A stretch of 64,000 nucleotides of DNA from Virgibacillus phasianinus (GTDB lineage: Bacteria; Bacillota; Bacilli; Bacillales; Amphibacillaceae): positions 186,001-250,000 of the forward strand of contig NZ_CP022315.1 of the NCBI RefSeq assembly GCF_002216775.1, given 5' to 3'. Shown piece by piece: positions 6,629-16,092 of the stretch; position 1 is the stretch's first letter, and every line of letters starts with the position of its first letter. The notes under the pieces were generated by a model. It did no database searches. It was not told the origin of the DNA and saw only the letters and a program-made list of their open reading frames with translations. The position numbers and the translations under genes are program-made.

Positions 6629-9586
6629 TCAATTTTTGCGAATGGATTCTGGCAAAACAGTAACATTACTCGAATTTATATCGGTGATTAACATTTTTTT
6701 GCATGTAAATAAGAGAACCTGCCTGTTTTTAGCAATGCTGGTGATCAACTGCATCATGCGCGAAGAGCGAATGTCATCAAAATGTACAAATGCATCATCA
6801 ATGATGAAAGGCATGTGATGTGTATCGCTCATTACTTCACTGATTGCCAATCTCAGGGCAATAAATAATTGATCCTTTGTACCTTGTGATAGTTCGTCAA
6901 CGGTATACCTGAGACGACTGGCCGACTCAACTTGAAATACCTGATCTCTCTTAGGCGCATAAACATGTAGATAGGCATAATTAGTCAAAATGCCAAAGTA
7001 ATCCGAAGTTTGTTCTACTATCCGTGACATATACTTATCACGATATTTATTCTTCGTTTCTACTACTATTTCCTTGGCAGTCTTTAATACAGCCCACCTT
7101 TTCACAACTTTGGCAAGTTGCGCATTTTCAAGGTGAAAACGGTGCATGGTTCTCGAATGATCATCGGAACTTTCCATAGTAGCCAGGTCTGCCGTTAATG
7201 CCGCTAGCCGTCTGCGGTTGTCATCCAGGTCTTCCTCCGCCAGTTTTAGTTTATCGTGATATTCATTTTGCTTCTCCTCTATAGCTGTTGCCTTTTCCAT
7301 ATTGTTTGCTGCCAATTGATCTATTTCAGCATCTGAAAACAGCATTTGAAGCTGTTCCATTATGTTTTCTTTTTTTATTGTCAGCTCTTTTTTTTCCTGC
7401 TTTCTCATGTGTCTTTGATAGAATTCCTCTTCTGTTTGTACATTAGCTGCTTCCATCAAGGTGATTTGTTCACGCCTGAAAACCTGCAGTTTTTGTTCCG
7501 TATTATTTATTTGCTCGTTTTGTGTATGGATCCATCCTTCATATTGTTCCATCAATCCGAGGGTATTCCTATGTTCCTCTACCTTTTCCTGAAGAAAAGC
7601 AAAACATGCAGTAATGGATTTATATCCTATTTCCCAATTTTCATTCTGGAAAAACATTGTAATACTTTCTCGTAATTCTGTCTCCTTCACCTTTAGGTCA
7701 GCTAACAGTTGCTTTTCAATTTTCCACTCATGGTGTTTCTGTAATAGGGATTTAAATGTGTGATAAAAAGATGGCCAATTCCCTACATCTATTGTTTCCA
7801 ATATTGGATAAAGTTTACGTTGTTGATGGACCTTTTCTTCGATGTGATTTTCTTTCTGAATGGATAGTTCCTTTCGTTCCCGCCACTTAATTTGTTCGAT
7901 TTTATTTGTTTGAAGTTTCTCTTGAATCGTTTCCATTTTCCTGATGCCTTCATCATGACTTGCAAGTAACTGTATCGCTTCTTCCTTTTCTTCTTTCGTT
8001 ACTGTTATTTGCTTGGAATTGTCCGCATCTTGTGAAATCATCTGCTCCATTGACCCCATTGCTTGCTTTCCAATCCCCCACTGAACAAACCCAGTTCCAA
8101 AGAAAGCAACCATTACTGCGTAGCCCCACATTACTTCTTGTACAATTCCAATTAAGCCAAAAATAACTCCAATAATGATACTTCCAATTAACATGTTCAT
8201 TGACGTTTTTTGCCGTTTATAGTTGAATGCCTCAAAGGCAGACTTTTGTTTCGTTTCACCTATAAAAGACTGGTTATTATAGCTTTGTATCCTATTGGTA
8301 AGCTCATCAACCTGATCAGGGGTGAGCCGATTTTGTTGAATGGCCGCCAAGCTGTTTTCCAGTTCGCTTCGTTGTTTCTTTTGTACTGCTTCCTCCTGCA
8401 TTAGCTGTTCTTTCTTCAACCGAAGCTGCTGACTATCTTCATATAGTTGAATCCAATTGTTCTCCGTTTGATAGGATAAAGAGATGTCGTCTAAATCGGC
8501 AAGTGTATGATTTATATCGATGCCCCGCAGATCATTTGCTAGACTGATTTCCTGCTCTTTTACTTTCGTTTCATGATGTTTCATTTCCTTTACGGTCTCA
8601 TCGTATAATACTTGACTTTCCATTTGTCTCTTTATTTCATTAAACAAGCTGGTGTCTAATAGTGAATCCTTTAATTCTGCATGTTTTTTGTGGTAGGAAT
8701 CAGCATTATTTTGTAAAACAGCAAGCTCGCTTTCAAGCGGTAACATCTTCTCTTTCAAAGTTTCATATCGTCTCATCCCCCCTTCAGGGAATGGGGTAGT
8801 ATTTTGGTAGCTTTCCAGTTGAATATTATATTTATTAAGTTTCACCAAATTCGGATGGGCCTGCTGAACTTTTTCACCTTCTATTACATGCTTCTTTTCC
8901 ATTAGAATTGAATCTTGAAGGTCATCTATACGTTTACAAACATCATTCTGGTTAGCTTTTTTTAAACGGTAGGTATCTTCCTGGCTCTTATATGTTTGGA
9001 CTTTTTTCATCAGGTCATCGAGGTAATCAAGTTGTCGGTTGATTACCGGCTTCTTGCCAAATGGTTTAAACAACTCAGCTAATTTCGTATCAAGCTGCTT
9101 TTCAACCACATAGATGTCCGTGGACCCGGTCAGGCCTACTCCAAGCAGAATTTCCCCAAGATCCTCTTCCTTCATTGTTTTTAAACCGGATAGATCCAGT
9201 GCATCAAACGAAAAAATAGACTGATACGTCTCCCGTGTCATGCCATGTAACCGGCTCTTTAACCATTCCTCACCAGCCACTTCTCCATTTGGAAGCAGAC
9301 ATTTGGCCCCTCCATTATTCACCTCATCTACCCGTTCAATCGTAAATTCACCTATTTCATCGTCTGCTATTGTTAGCATACCACCCATTTTCCCACTTGT
9401 TTTAGAACGGAAAAAAGAGCGTTTTTTTGGCGGTAGTCCAAATAGCATAAACAATATGAATTGCTGCAGGCTGGATTTTCCTGACTCATTTTCCCCATAA
9501 ATAATCTGCAGCTCATTTTCCTGAAAATCCAGTTGAAAGTCATGCCACTTTGCAAAACCATAGATGTCGGCACGTAAAAATTTCAT
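6629..9586 (-). CDS. yhaN: SbcC-like ATPase YhaN
   Basis: A 985-residue SMC/Rad50-type protein. The N-terminal ATP-binding half carries Walker A GENESGKSS (31-39). Long coiled coils follow, interrupted at about 465-508 by two hydrophobic segments (LIGSIIIGVIFGLIGIV and YAVMVAFFGTGFV) that could anchor it in the membrane. The C-terminal half has the signature ELSQGTKDQLFIALRLA and Walker B PFIIDDAFVHFDD. With the phosphoesterase YhaO it likely forms an Mre11-Rad50-like (SbcCD-like) complex acting on DNA ends. The gene starts 3 bases after the yhaO stop, so the two are co-transcribed. Confidence 0.9.
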   Translation of the reverse strand: MKFLRADIYGFAKWHDFQLDFQENELQIIYGENESGKSSLQQFILFMLFGLPPKKRSFFRSKTSGKMGGMLTIADDEIGEFTIERVDEVNNGGAKCLLPNGEVAGEEWLKSRLHGMTRETYQSIFSFDALDLSGLKTMKEEDLGEILLGVGLTGSTDIYVVEKQLDTKLAELFKPFGKKPVINRQLDYLDDLMKKVQTYKSQEDTYRLKKANQNDVCKRIDDLQDSILMEKKHVIEGEKVQQAHPNLVKLNKYNIQLESYQNTTPFPEGGMRRYETLKEKMLPLESELAVLQNNADSYHKKHAELKDSLLDTSLFNEIKRQMESQVLYDETVKEMKHHETKVKEQEISLANDLRGIDINHTLADLDDISLSYQTENNWIQLYEDSQQLRLKKEQLMQEEAVQKKQRSELENSLAAIQQNRLTPDQVDELTNRIQSYNNQSFIGETKQKSAFEAFNYKRQKTSMNMLIGSIIIGVIFGLIGIVQEVMWGYAVMVAFFGTGFVQWGIGKQAMGSMEQMISQDADNSKQITVTKEEKEEAIQLLASHDEGIRKMETIQEKLQTNKIEQIKWRERKELSIQKENHIEEKVHQQRKLYPILETIDVGNWPSFYHTFKSLLQKHHEWKIEKQLLADLKVKETELRESITMFFQNENWEIGYKSITACFAFLQEKVEEHRNTLGLMEQYEGWIHTQNEQINNTEQKLQVFRREQITLMEAANVQTEEEFYQRHMRKQEKKELTIKKENIMEQLQMLFSDAEIDQLAANNMEKATAIEEKQNEYHDKLKLAEEDLDDNRRRLAALTADLATMESSDDHSRTMHRFHLENAQLAKVVKRWAVLKTAKEIVVETKNKYRDKYMSRIVEQTSDYFGILTNYAYLHVYAPKRDQVFQVESASRLRYTVDELSQGTKDQLFIALRLAISEVMSDTHHMPFIIDDAFVHFDDIRSSRMMQLITSIAKNRQVLLFTCKKMLITDINSSNVTVLPESIRKN

Positions 9587-9588
9587 GG

Positions 9589-10824
9589 TTAATCCCCGCC
9601 TTTCAGCAGTTCATTTATCAATAAACTCTTTGCTTGCTCTCTTATATCATTTTCGTCTGCCAACGTCATTGACTCTATATATTTTCGCGCTTGTTTATGG
9701 CGATAGAGTTCCTCTGTATATGTATGAATTGGTGCATCCTCACTATGGCGCAGTAATTCACCGATAAAGTGATCACCTTTAACCAATTCCTTCTCGTCAT
9801 AAGCTTGATTGACCTTTATCTTATATCGATAGATAAAATCCCATCTATCTTTTGTTATCGAAGCATCGTTCAGCAATTCTATCGTTTCCTCGACATAACC
9901 GTCTCTTGACCATTTGTTTAGCGACTGGCCTCTTCCTTTTAATTCTACAAAAAGCAATTGCGGAACCTGATAGCTCTGCTCCTCGATCGTATGTTGGATC
10001 ACTTTCTCCATTACATGCGGTTCTGTACAATCAGACACATCCACTGTTAAACGATTAAATTGAATTGCCTGCAATGGAATAAAGGTCACGTCAGCAGCCT
10101 GTCCTTTGTCCAAAACAACATGGTAACACCCTTTTGCACCTGCCTCTTTACGGTTTCTGCCTTGAGTATTTCCGGAATAAATGATGGGCGGATCAGTTTT
10201 CATGATTTCCCGTTGATGAATATGACCAAGTGCAAAGTAGTCAAATTCCTTATCAGACAGCTCACTTAAATGAAACGGTGCATATGTATCATGTTCTGTA
10301 TTGCTATATAAACTCCCGTGAAGCATTGCAATATGAAAGGCGGCTTCCCCGTTTTGAACCTGAAATTCAGCGGTTTTATTTTCATTGATGGACCGGTTTT
10401 CATAACTGAATCCATGAATATTAGCTAGCGGTTTGCCTTTTTGATTAAATGTAAAATAACCAACCTTTTCTTCCTTAAAAATATAGACATTATCAGGATA
10501 TGTGACGGGATATGTATTCCCGTTTATAAAATCATGGTTACCATATGACATATAGACATTGATATTATGACGATACAATTCTTCAAAGGCATTTTTTAAT
10601 TTAATTTGCGCTTTTAAGCTTTGACGTTCATTATCAAATAAATCCCCTACTAATAAAATAAAATCCACCTTTTTCCCAATCGCGGTTTTAACTAGATTAT
10701 CTAATGCGTCAAAGGTACTGCCCTGAATTTGTTTAAAAATAGCTTCCGGTACACTGGCCAATCCCTGAAACGGGCTATCTAAATGCAGGTCAGCAGCATG
10801 AATGAATGATAATTGTTCCGTCAT
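9589..10824 (-). CDS. yhaO: SbcD-like metallophosphoesterase YhaO
   Basis: A 411-residue calcineurin-like phosphoesterase with the Mre11/SbcD motif series: HAADLHLDSPF (motif I), LVGDLFDN (II), SYGNHD (III), MLHGS and ALGHIHQR. These bind two metal ions and cut DNA ends. It is the partner of YhaN immediately downstream. The first gene of the yhaO-yhaN-gbsR-like-yhaM run; ATG at 10824 follows AAGGAGATATGCGAC. Confidence 0.92.
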   Translation of the reverse strand: MTEQLSFIHAADLHLDSPFQGLASVPEAIFKQIQGSTFDALDNLVKTAIGKKVDFILLVGDLFDNERQSLKAQIKLKNAFEELYRHNINVYMSYGNHDFINGNTYPVTYPDNVYIFKEEKVGYFTFNQKGKPLANIHGFSYENRSINENKTAEFQVQNGEAAFHIAMLHGSLYSNTEHDTYAPFHLSELSDKEFDYFALGHIHQREIMKTDPPIIYSGNTQGRNRKEAGAKGCYHVVLDKGQAADVTFIPLQAIQFNRLTVDVSDCTEPHVMEKVIQHTIEEQSYQVPQLLFVELKGRGQSLNKWSRDGYVEETIELLNDASITKDRWDFIYRYKIKVNQAYDEKELVKGDHFIGELLRHSEDAPIHTYTEELYRHKQARKYIESMTLADENDIREQAKSLLINELLKGGD

Positions 10825-10910
10825 TGTCGCATATCTCCTTATTTATCCCAAGTTAATTCTATTTTACCAAAACGCGCATACGAATGCACGTTCTGGATGA
10901 GAACTAATAA

Positions 10911-11209
10911 GAGACTGGGACATAATTCAAAAGACGGATGGCACAGGGTAGGAAGTTTAGAACTTTTCAACAGTCGAATCCTAATACGCAGTTGATACAA
11001 ACTGCGACGTAACTTTGTATGAGTGTTAATCCACCGCTGAGGAAAGCGATTGCCCGCAGCGGAAATCACGTCGCTGTTTATGTAATTAGCAGTAAAGTTA
11101 CAAGCCAAGAAAAATAGAAAAATATCCGAACTACTCTACAGATTCTAATTAAAGAATTTGAATCATAGTTCGGATTTCTCTTTGACTAAATCACGTTTGT
11201 TCCAGCCTC
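10911..11209. repeat. Intergenic repeat element with imperfect terminal inverted repeats
   Basis: Ends GAGACTGGGAC (10911-10921) and GTTCCAGCCTC (11199-11209) are imperfect inverted repeats. Inside, AACTGCGACGT and ACGTCGCTGTT, plus CCGCTGAGGAAAGC and CGCAGCGGAAA, resemble repeat family B. The 3' part also contains the hairpin at 11118-11178. It fills most of the gap between yhaO and yhaP and has no credible gene. Confidence 0.6.
11118..11178 (-). terminator. yhaQP terminator, a repeated hairpin (family C copy 1)
   Basis: AAATATCCGAACT and AGTTCGGATTT pair around an inner AATTCTT-like stem. Nearly the same sequence occurs at 25652-25713. It lies just downstream of yhaP. Confidence 0.65.
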
Positions 11210-11221
11210 ATATATTTAATA

Positions 11222-12472
11222 CTATTCTTTTTTAGAAAGTGCGATAGCCTTCTTAAAGTCTTTTAACGAGCTGGATTTTCCATACATCAGCACGCCTCCT
11301 TTATAAACACGTGCGCCAATGACTGCTAATAGAATAATCGTTCCTATCAGGATTGCCAATGACAGAGCCACTTCCCAGAATGGTATATCCAACATCCCTA
11401 CACGTAAAAACATAAGCATTGGTGTAAAGAAAGGAATATACGAACTGATTACGACAAAACTTGAATCCGGAGCACTTAAACCGTACATCGCTATGAAAAA
11501 GGCGATCATCACAAGAAAAATCATTGGCATAATCATTTGCTGAACATCTTCTGTTCTGCTTACTAATGACCCGAGCATAGCAGCGAGTGTTGCATACAGT
11601 AAATAGCCTAAAACAAAAAAGACAATCGCGTAAATAAATAGTAAGAGGGATGCGCCTTGTATGCCAAATTCCGTAAAAACTCCCCCTGTTAGTTCATCCT
11701 GCTTTGATACAATCAGTGCATAGCCTAATCCAAGGAGTAAACCTACTTGTGTCAATCCAAGTAATGCGATACCAATAATTTTGGCAAACATCTGTGTAAC
11801 AGGTGACACACTGGAAACCAGGAGTTCCATTACGCGTGATGACTTTTCCGTTGCCACGTCTGTTGCAATCATGTTTCCATACGTTATGACAGATAGGTAA
11901 AGAACGAACAGCATAACATAAACAATGCCGCGTGCCTGGCTAAGTTCTTCTGACGATTTTGCGCTTTTATCAAGTGCAACAGCGTCAAAGTTAACCGGAG
12001 AGTATATTTCCTTAATGGTTTCCTGATCGACACCTGCCTGACTCGTGGCCTTGGCAACCTTCAACTGTTGTAATTGTTGCTGTATAACTGTCTGTTCGGT
12101 GGAATCGGCAATATTATTCGCATAATACGTTGCTTCAGGCAACTGATTTTCATTCATACCGATTGTGATGAGCGCATCAATCTTCTCATCTTCAACAGCG
12201 CCTTTACCCGTTTCTTCAGACTTGTCATAGGCAACAAGATCAACGTCTTCATTTGCGTTTTCAACTGTCTTCTCTAACGGTTTGAAAAATTCCCCCGTTA
12301 CATCCAATACAGCAATCTCACTTTTGCCTTCATCCGAAAATGCATCAAATATAGTTTGATAGTTTGCAAGACCGACAACAAATAATAACGTAATAATTGT
12401 ACTGATTAAAAACGACTTCGTCTTAAACCGCGTCATATAGGTGTGGGACATAACAATCCAAAATTTATTCAT
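11222..12472 (-). CDS. yhaP: ABC transporter permease YhaP (NatB-like)
   Basis: A 416-residue ABC-2 type permease with one N-terminal helix, a large extracytoplasmic domain (about 45-165), then a cluster of helices from about 175 to 400. The stretch ATDVATEKSSRVMELLVSS is typical of NatB/YhaP exporters. Its partner is the ATPase YhaQ. The natural substrate is unknown; NatAB of B. subtilis exports sodium. ATG at 12472 overlaps the yhaQ stop (ATGAATAA), so translation is probably coupled; the upstream in-frame ATG at 12505 has no clear ribosome-binding site. Confidence 0.88.
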   Translation of the reverse strand: MNKFWIVMSHTYMTRFKTKSFLISTIITLLFVVGLANYQTIFDAFSDEGKSEIAVLDVTGEFFKPLEKTVENANEDVDLVAYDKSEETGKGAVEDEKIDALITIGMNENQLPEATYYANNIADSTEQTVIQQQLQQLKVAKATSQAGVDQETIKEIYSPVNFDAVALDKSAKSSEELSQARGIVYVMLFVLYLSVITYGNMIATDVATEKSSRVMELLVSSVSPVTQMFAKIIGIALLGLTQVGLLLGLGYALIVSKQDELTGGVFTEFGIQGASLLLFIYAIVFFVLGYLLYATLAAMLGSLVSRTEDVQQMIMPMIFLVMIAFFIAMYGLSAPDSSFVVISSYIPFFTPMLMFLRVGMLDIPFWEVALSLAILIGTIILLAVIGARVYKGGVLMYGKSSSLKDFKKAIALSKKE

Positions 12473-13364
12473 AGGAAGCACCCACTTTTTCAATAAAGAT
12501 ATCATTTAGTGTAGGTTCTTCCAGATCAAATTTGCGGATAAACCCTCGACCTTGTAAACTTTCAAAAATAGTTTGCGCAGCTTGTTCATTATCTATTTGT
12601 AATTCGCATCCTCCTGTAATAGGTCTATATTTGGTTACCCCATCAAAATTTCGTAAATAGTTAAGATCCATATCACCAAGGACAATAAGATTTTTCTTGC
12701 CATATGAACTTTTTATGTCCCGTAATGATCCATGTACAATCTGCTTCCCTTTTTGCAAAATACATAAATGCTCACATAACTCTTCCACATGATCCATTTG
12801 ATGGGAGGAGAAAATAATTGATGTTCCTCGTTCCTTCAAGTCAACCACCGCTTCTTTTAACATCTCCACATTAATTGGATCAAGCCCTGAGAATGGCTCA
12901 TCCATAATTAACAGCTTTGGTTTATGAATAACAGCCGAAATAAATTGGATTTTTTGTTGATTACCTTTGGATAATTCCTCCACCTTTTTATCGATGTATT
13001 CTGGAACCTTGAATCGTTGCAGCCACGCTTCTAGTTCAGAAATGATGTCATTCTTTTTCATCCCGCGTAATTTGCCAAGATAAACAATTTGGTCCCGTAC
13101 CTTTAACTTAGGATATAATCCACGTTCCTCCGGTAGGTAGCCGATAAGATGACTCTTATCGTAACTAATCGATTGCCCATTCCAGGAAATCTCCCCGTCT
13201 GAAGGATCCAGCAATCCGAGGATCATCCGAAATGTTGTTGTTTTCCCGGCACCATTTCCTCCCAGAAAGCCAAACATTTCTTTTTCCGGAATTTCTAACG
13301 ATAGGTTGTTAACGGCAGTATGATTGCCGAATCGTTTCGTCACATTTTTTATTAGTAATGTCAT
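12465..13364 (-). CDS. yhaQ: ABC transporter ATP-binding protein YhaQ (NatA-like)
   Basis: A 299-residue ATPase with Walker A GGNGAGKTTT, signature LSKGNQQKIQF, Walker B LLIMDEPFSGLDP and H-loop FSSHQMDHVEEL. The C-terminal DUF4162-like region is typical of NatA/YhaQ. It powers the export complex with YhaP, encoded directly downstream. MTLL at 13364 is chosen because GGGGAGAAAG lies just upstream; the longer frame to 13385 would include that site. Confidence 0.9.
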   Translation of the reverse strand: MTLLIKNVTKRFGNHTAVNNLSLEIPEKEMFGFLGGNGAGKTTTFRMILGLLDPSDGEISWNGQSISYDKSHLIGYLPEERGLYPKLKVRDQIVYLGKLRGMKKNDIISELEAWLQRFKVPEYIDKKVEELSKGNQQKIQFISAVIHKPKLLIMDEPFSGLDPINVEMLKEAVVDLKERGTSIIFSSHQMDHVEELCEHLCILQKGKQIVHGSLRDIKSSYGKKNLIVLGDMDLNYLRNFDGVTKYRPITGGCELQIDNEQAAQTIFESLQGRGFIRKFDLEEPTLNDIFIEKVGASYE

Positions 13365-13416
13365 TTCTTTCTCCCCTTCCCCCAACTGTTTGTTACGAAT
13401 TATATCTAGAATGGTT

Positions 13417-13749
13417 TCAATTTTTTCCTTCTTGGTTTGAAACGAATGCAGCCGTAATTATTAATGACAAATTATGAAAAACAAAAATTGCAGTTAACAG
13501 AAAAAAACTAAAGGAAATCCCGTCAAAAATAATCACTATTGGCCATGCGGCAAGAAGGATAACAAGCATCGTATCCCAAGACCTCGCTTTTGCGCGATTA
13601 TTAATTTGATAATACCGTTCATCATACCGGTGTCTTTTCTTCCCAATATGTCGTTGAAAAAGAAATAGGATAAGCAAAAAGGCAAAATCACCTAATACAA
13701 TCAACAGCGCATATGGGTTTTCCAAAAAGGTTTCACTCAATATTTTCAT
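13417..13749 (-). CDS. Small membrane protein paired with an HTH regulator
   Basis: A 110-residue protein with four hydrophobic segments (about 13-31, 54-66, 68-80, 82-98). I do not recognise the family by name, but small membrane proteins paired with a short XRE regulator are common in Firmicutes. ATG at 13749 follows GAGGGGG and overlaps the end of the regulator gene by 17 bases, so the two are translationally coupled. Function unknown. Confidence 0.7.
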   Translation of the reverse strand: MKILSETFLENPYALLIVLGDFAFLLILFLFQRHIGKKRHRYDERYYQINNRAKARSWDTMLVILLAAWPIVIIFDGISFSFFLLTAIFVFHNLSLIITAAFVSNQEGKN

Positions 13750-13942
13750 CCCCCTCAAAAATAAACAAATCATCAATTTTACATTCAAACGTTTGGGCAA
13801 GCTTATGGGCTAAAACTAATGATGGTTTATACTTACCTTTTTCAAGTGAAATAATTGTTTGTCTAGAGACTTTCAACTTGCTTGATAATTCCTCCTGGGT
13901 CATGTTCATCTTCGTACGCCTTTCCAAGATTAACGTTTTCAT
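13733..13942 (-). CDS. Short XRE-family transcriptional regulator
   Basis: A 69-residue protein that is essentially one helix-turn-helix domain: MTQEELSSKLKVSRQTIISL is the DNA-binding part, followed by LAHKLAQTFECKIDDLF. This is the YozG/YgzD-like minimal Cro type. It probably regulates its own two-gene operon, because its promoter is flanked by an inverted repeat (13962-14023). AAAGGAGAAATC precedes the ATG. Confidence 0.85.
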   Translation of the reverse strand: MKTLILERRTKMNMTQEELSSKLKVSRQTIISLEKGKYKPSLVLAHKLAQTFECKIDDLFIFEGDENIE

Positions 13943-13961
13943 GATTTCTCCTTTTTCAGCA

Positions 13962-14023
13962 TGTAAAGTTCACTTAACATGAAGTATACGTACCTACCGA
14001 TTCTTTGTCAATTGAACTTTACA
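13962..14023 (-). promoter_or_regulatory. Consensus promoter flanked by an 11-bp inverted repeat
   Basis: On the minus strand TTGACA (14006-14011), 17 bp, TATACT (13983-13988). TGTAAAGTTCA (13962-13972) and TGAACTTTACA (14013-14023) are perfect inverted repeats lying downstream of the -10 and upstream of the -35. Autoregulation by the XRE protein is inferred. Confidence 0.65.
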
Positions 14024-14101
14024 TTTATTTTATGGCTTTTTTTAGTGGTTGAGAATGTATATAATATAGATAAGTAAATACTTCAAGGGGGAATCCTGAA
14101 T

Positions 14102-14287
14102 ATGCGTACATATGTATTAACTGTGTTTAAACAAACTGGAGAAAAATTGCTGGATGAATCGTTTACTGCTGAAAATGACAATGAAGCAAAAAAGGTTGGT
14201 AACGCACGATTGGCTGACGAAGGTTATTCTGATTATACGCACCGTTGTGTGTCACCTGAAGCTAAGCTGGTATTATTTCATAGATAA
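14102..14287 (+). CDS. yhzD: YhzD-like small protein
   Basis: A 61-residue protein matching the YhzD family: TYVLTVFKQTGEKLLDESF at the N-terminus and YTHRCVSPEAKLVLFHR at the C-terminus. Function is unknown. AAGGGGGAATCC lies upstream of the ATG, a TATAAT-like box further upstream, and a terminator follows at once, so it is monocistronic. Confidence 0.85.
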   Translation: MRTYVLTVFKQTGEKLLDESFTAENDNEAKKVGNARLADEGYSDYTHRCVSPEAKLVLFHR

Positions 14288-14289
14288 AA

Positions 14290-14316
14290 AAAGCGACCCT
14301 GGCGTGGGGTCGCTTT
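14290..14316 (+). terminator. yhzD terminator
   Basis: AAAGCGACCC and GGGTCGCTTT form a perfect stem directly after the stop codon. Confidence 0.8.
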
Positions 14317-14367
14317 AGATTGTTCAGCTGATATATCTGAAATTATTTTTTCAACTAACCAGGGTAA

Positions 14368-15945
14368 CTAATAACCTGAGTCCTCCGAAGTAAGGTTGTC
14401 CAGCATCTTATAATCATGCTTTTGTAAAGGTTTTTCGGCTGGCCCCTCAATTACATCACCGGTATATGAAAACCTCGATCCATGGCACGGGCAATCCCAG
14501 CTGCGATCCCCGCTATTCCACTCAACTTCGCATCCAACATGCGTACAGGTTGTATCTACAATATGCAGTTGCCCCTTTTCATCCTTATATGCGCCCTTTC
14601 TTTCTCCTTTGATACTAATCACGGCTGCCTCATCATTATTTAAGGTATCAGGGTCGATATTGCTTATTTGAAGTTTTCCCTTAATTAAATGCTCCGCAAC
14701 ATCCGCGTTTTGAACTAGAAAATTCTTTATACTAGGGGTTGCATAAAATCTTGATGGTGTAAACAAACGCTGGAAGGCGTTTTCCTTGCCCAATACAATA
14801 TCCCGCAATAGAAGTGCTGCGGCAGTTCCATTTGACATTCCCCATTTTCTATATCCAGTGGCTATTAAAATGTTTGGCTGTCCAAAGGTTATTTCCCCGA
14901 TATAAGGGACCTTGTCCAATGTAGTTAAATCCTGGGCGGACCACCGATAAGGAATATCCTCGAGACCGAATACTTGTTGGCCGAAATCTTCCAAAGCCTG
15001 ATAGTGTTTCATTGTATCCAACCCCTGGCCGGTTTTATGGCTTTCCCCAACAATAAGAACCATTTCTTCACCGTCTATTGTTACGGACCGGATGGATCTT
15101 GTTGGTTTACCGGCACTGATAAATATTCCACCAGGGAAACTTTTCTTCGGTTTTGCGGCAAGGATATAGGAACGATCAGCGTACATCCTTGTAGAATATA
15201 GACCTAATCCTTCATAAAATGGAAAATGCGAGCAGGCAAGCACATGCTTAGCAGTAACACGATGATCCTTGCTTGTTAATACTACTGGCTGTTTTCTATC
15301 TTCAACATTAACTGCTGTCGTGTTTTCGTAGATAAGCCCCCCTTTTTCCGTGATCTTTTCCACAAGATGGGTTAAGTATTTAAGCGGGTGAAACTGTGCC
15401 TGGCCCCGCATCATAATTGCATTTTTTATGTCTATATCCAATGGGAATGTTTCAACAGGCCCTCCGTTAATGCCAAGTTTTTCATAGGCCGTCATTTCCT
15501 TTTCTATTTTGTCCGCATCTTCATCTGTTGTTGCATACATGTAAGCATCCTGTTCACTGAATTCACAATCAATTTGCAGCTCATTAACAGTGTCTTTTAT
15601 GAACGTTATTGCTTCCATATTTGCCTCATAATATAACTTAGCCTTGCTTTTTCCAAGACTGGTAATGAGCTCGTCGTATATTAAATCATGCTGGGCAGTT
15701 ATCTTCGCGGTTGTATGTCCTGTTGTTCCATTTAATATCTGGTCAGCCTCTAGGACGGCAATCTTCAACCCGGCGTTTGCTAATAGGTATGCAGATGTAA
15801 TTCCGGTAATCCCGCCACCCACAATACAAACATCAACCTGTATATCTTCATCCAGTGCGGGGAACTTGGACTGATCAATAGAATCTGTCCAATAAGACGT
15901 AGTAGTCTCCGGCAATTTTCCACCCGTATTACTGTTTTGGGGCAT
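14368..15945 (-). CDS. FAD-dependent oxidoreductase with C-terminal Rieske domain (YhfW-like)
   Basis: A 525-residue two-domain enzyme. The N-terminal DadA-type FAD domain has VCIVGGGITGITSAYLLA at about 38-55 and an ATGYRKWGMSNG stretch near its end. A [2Fe-2S] Rieske domain follows, with CTHVGC and CPCHGSRF (about 468-493), giving the two Cys and two His ligands. This architecture matches B. subtilis YhfW. The electron donor and substrate are unknown. GGAGGG lies 5 bases before the ATG. It is followed upstream by the ThDP enzyme gene on the same strand, though a joint function is not shown. Confidence 0.88.
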   Translation of the reverse strand: MPQNSNTGGKLPETTTSYWTDSIDQSKFPALDEDIQVDVCIVGGGITGITSAYLLANAGLKIAVLEADQILNGTTGHTTAKITAQHDLIYDELITSLGKSKAKLYYEANMEAITFIKDTVNELQIDCEFSEQDAYMYATTDEDADKIEKEMTAYEKLGINGGPVETFPLDIDIKNAIMMRGQAQFHPLKYLTHLVEKITEKGGLIYENTTAVNVEDRKQPVVLTSKDHRVTAKHVLACSHFPFYEGLGLYSTRMYADRSYILAAKPKKSFPGGIFISAGKPTRSIRSVTIDGEEMVLIVGESHKTGQGLDTMKHYQALEDFGQQVFGLEDIPYRWSAQDLTTLDKVPYIGEITFGQPNILIATGYRKWGMSNGTAAALLLRDIVLGKENAFQRLFTPSRFYATPSIKNFLVQNADVAEHLIKGKLQISNIDPDTLNNDEAAVISIKGERKGAYKDEKGQLHIVDTTCTHVGCEVEWNSGDRSWDCPCHGSRFSYTGDVIEGPAEKPLQKHDYKMLDNLTSEDSGY

Positions 15946-16092
15946 TGTAACCCTCCATTCTGTATTTTGATAATAGTATCAGAATCCCCATTTATAAAAG
16001 GAATATACGTTAACGAGATCGGATCTTGATTGAAGCCTTTGTAGCGTAACTCTTACCTTTGTATATTCCCTGGGAAGTCTTCGGGCATTGGC

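Noticed and set aside
10839-11108. 89-codon minus-strand ORF upstream of yhaO
   Set aside because: It lies entirely within an intergenic repeat element, has no ribosome-binding site and no protein-like composition.
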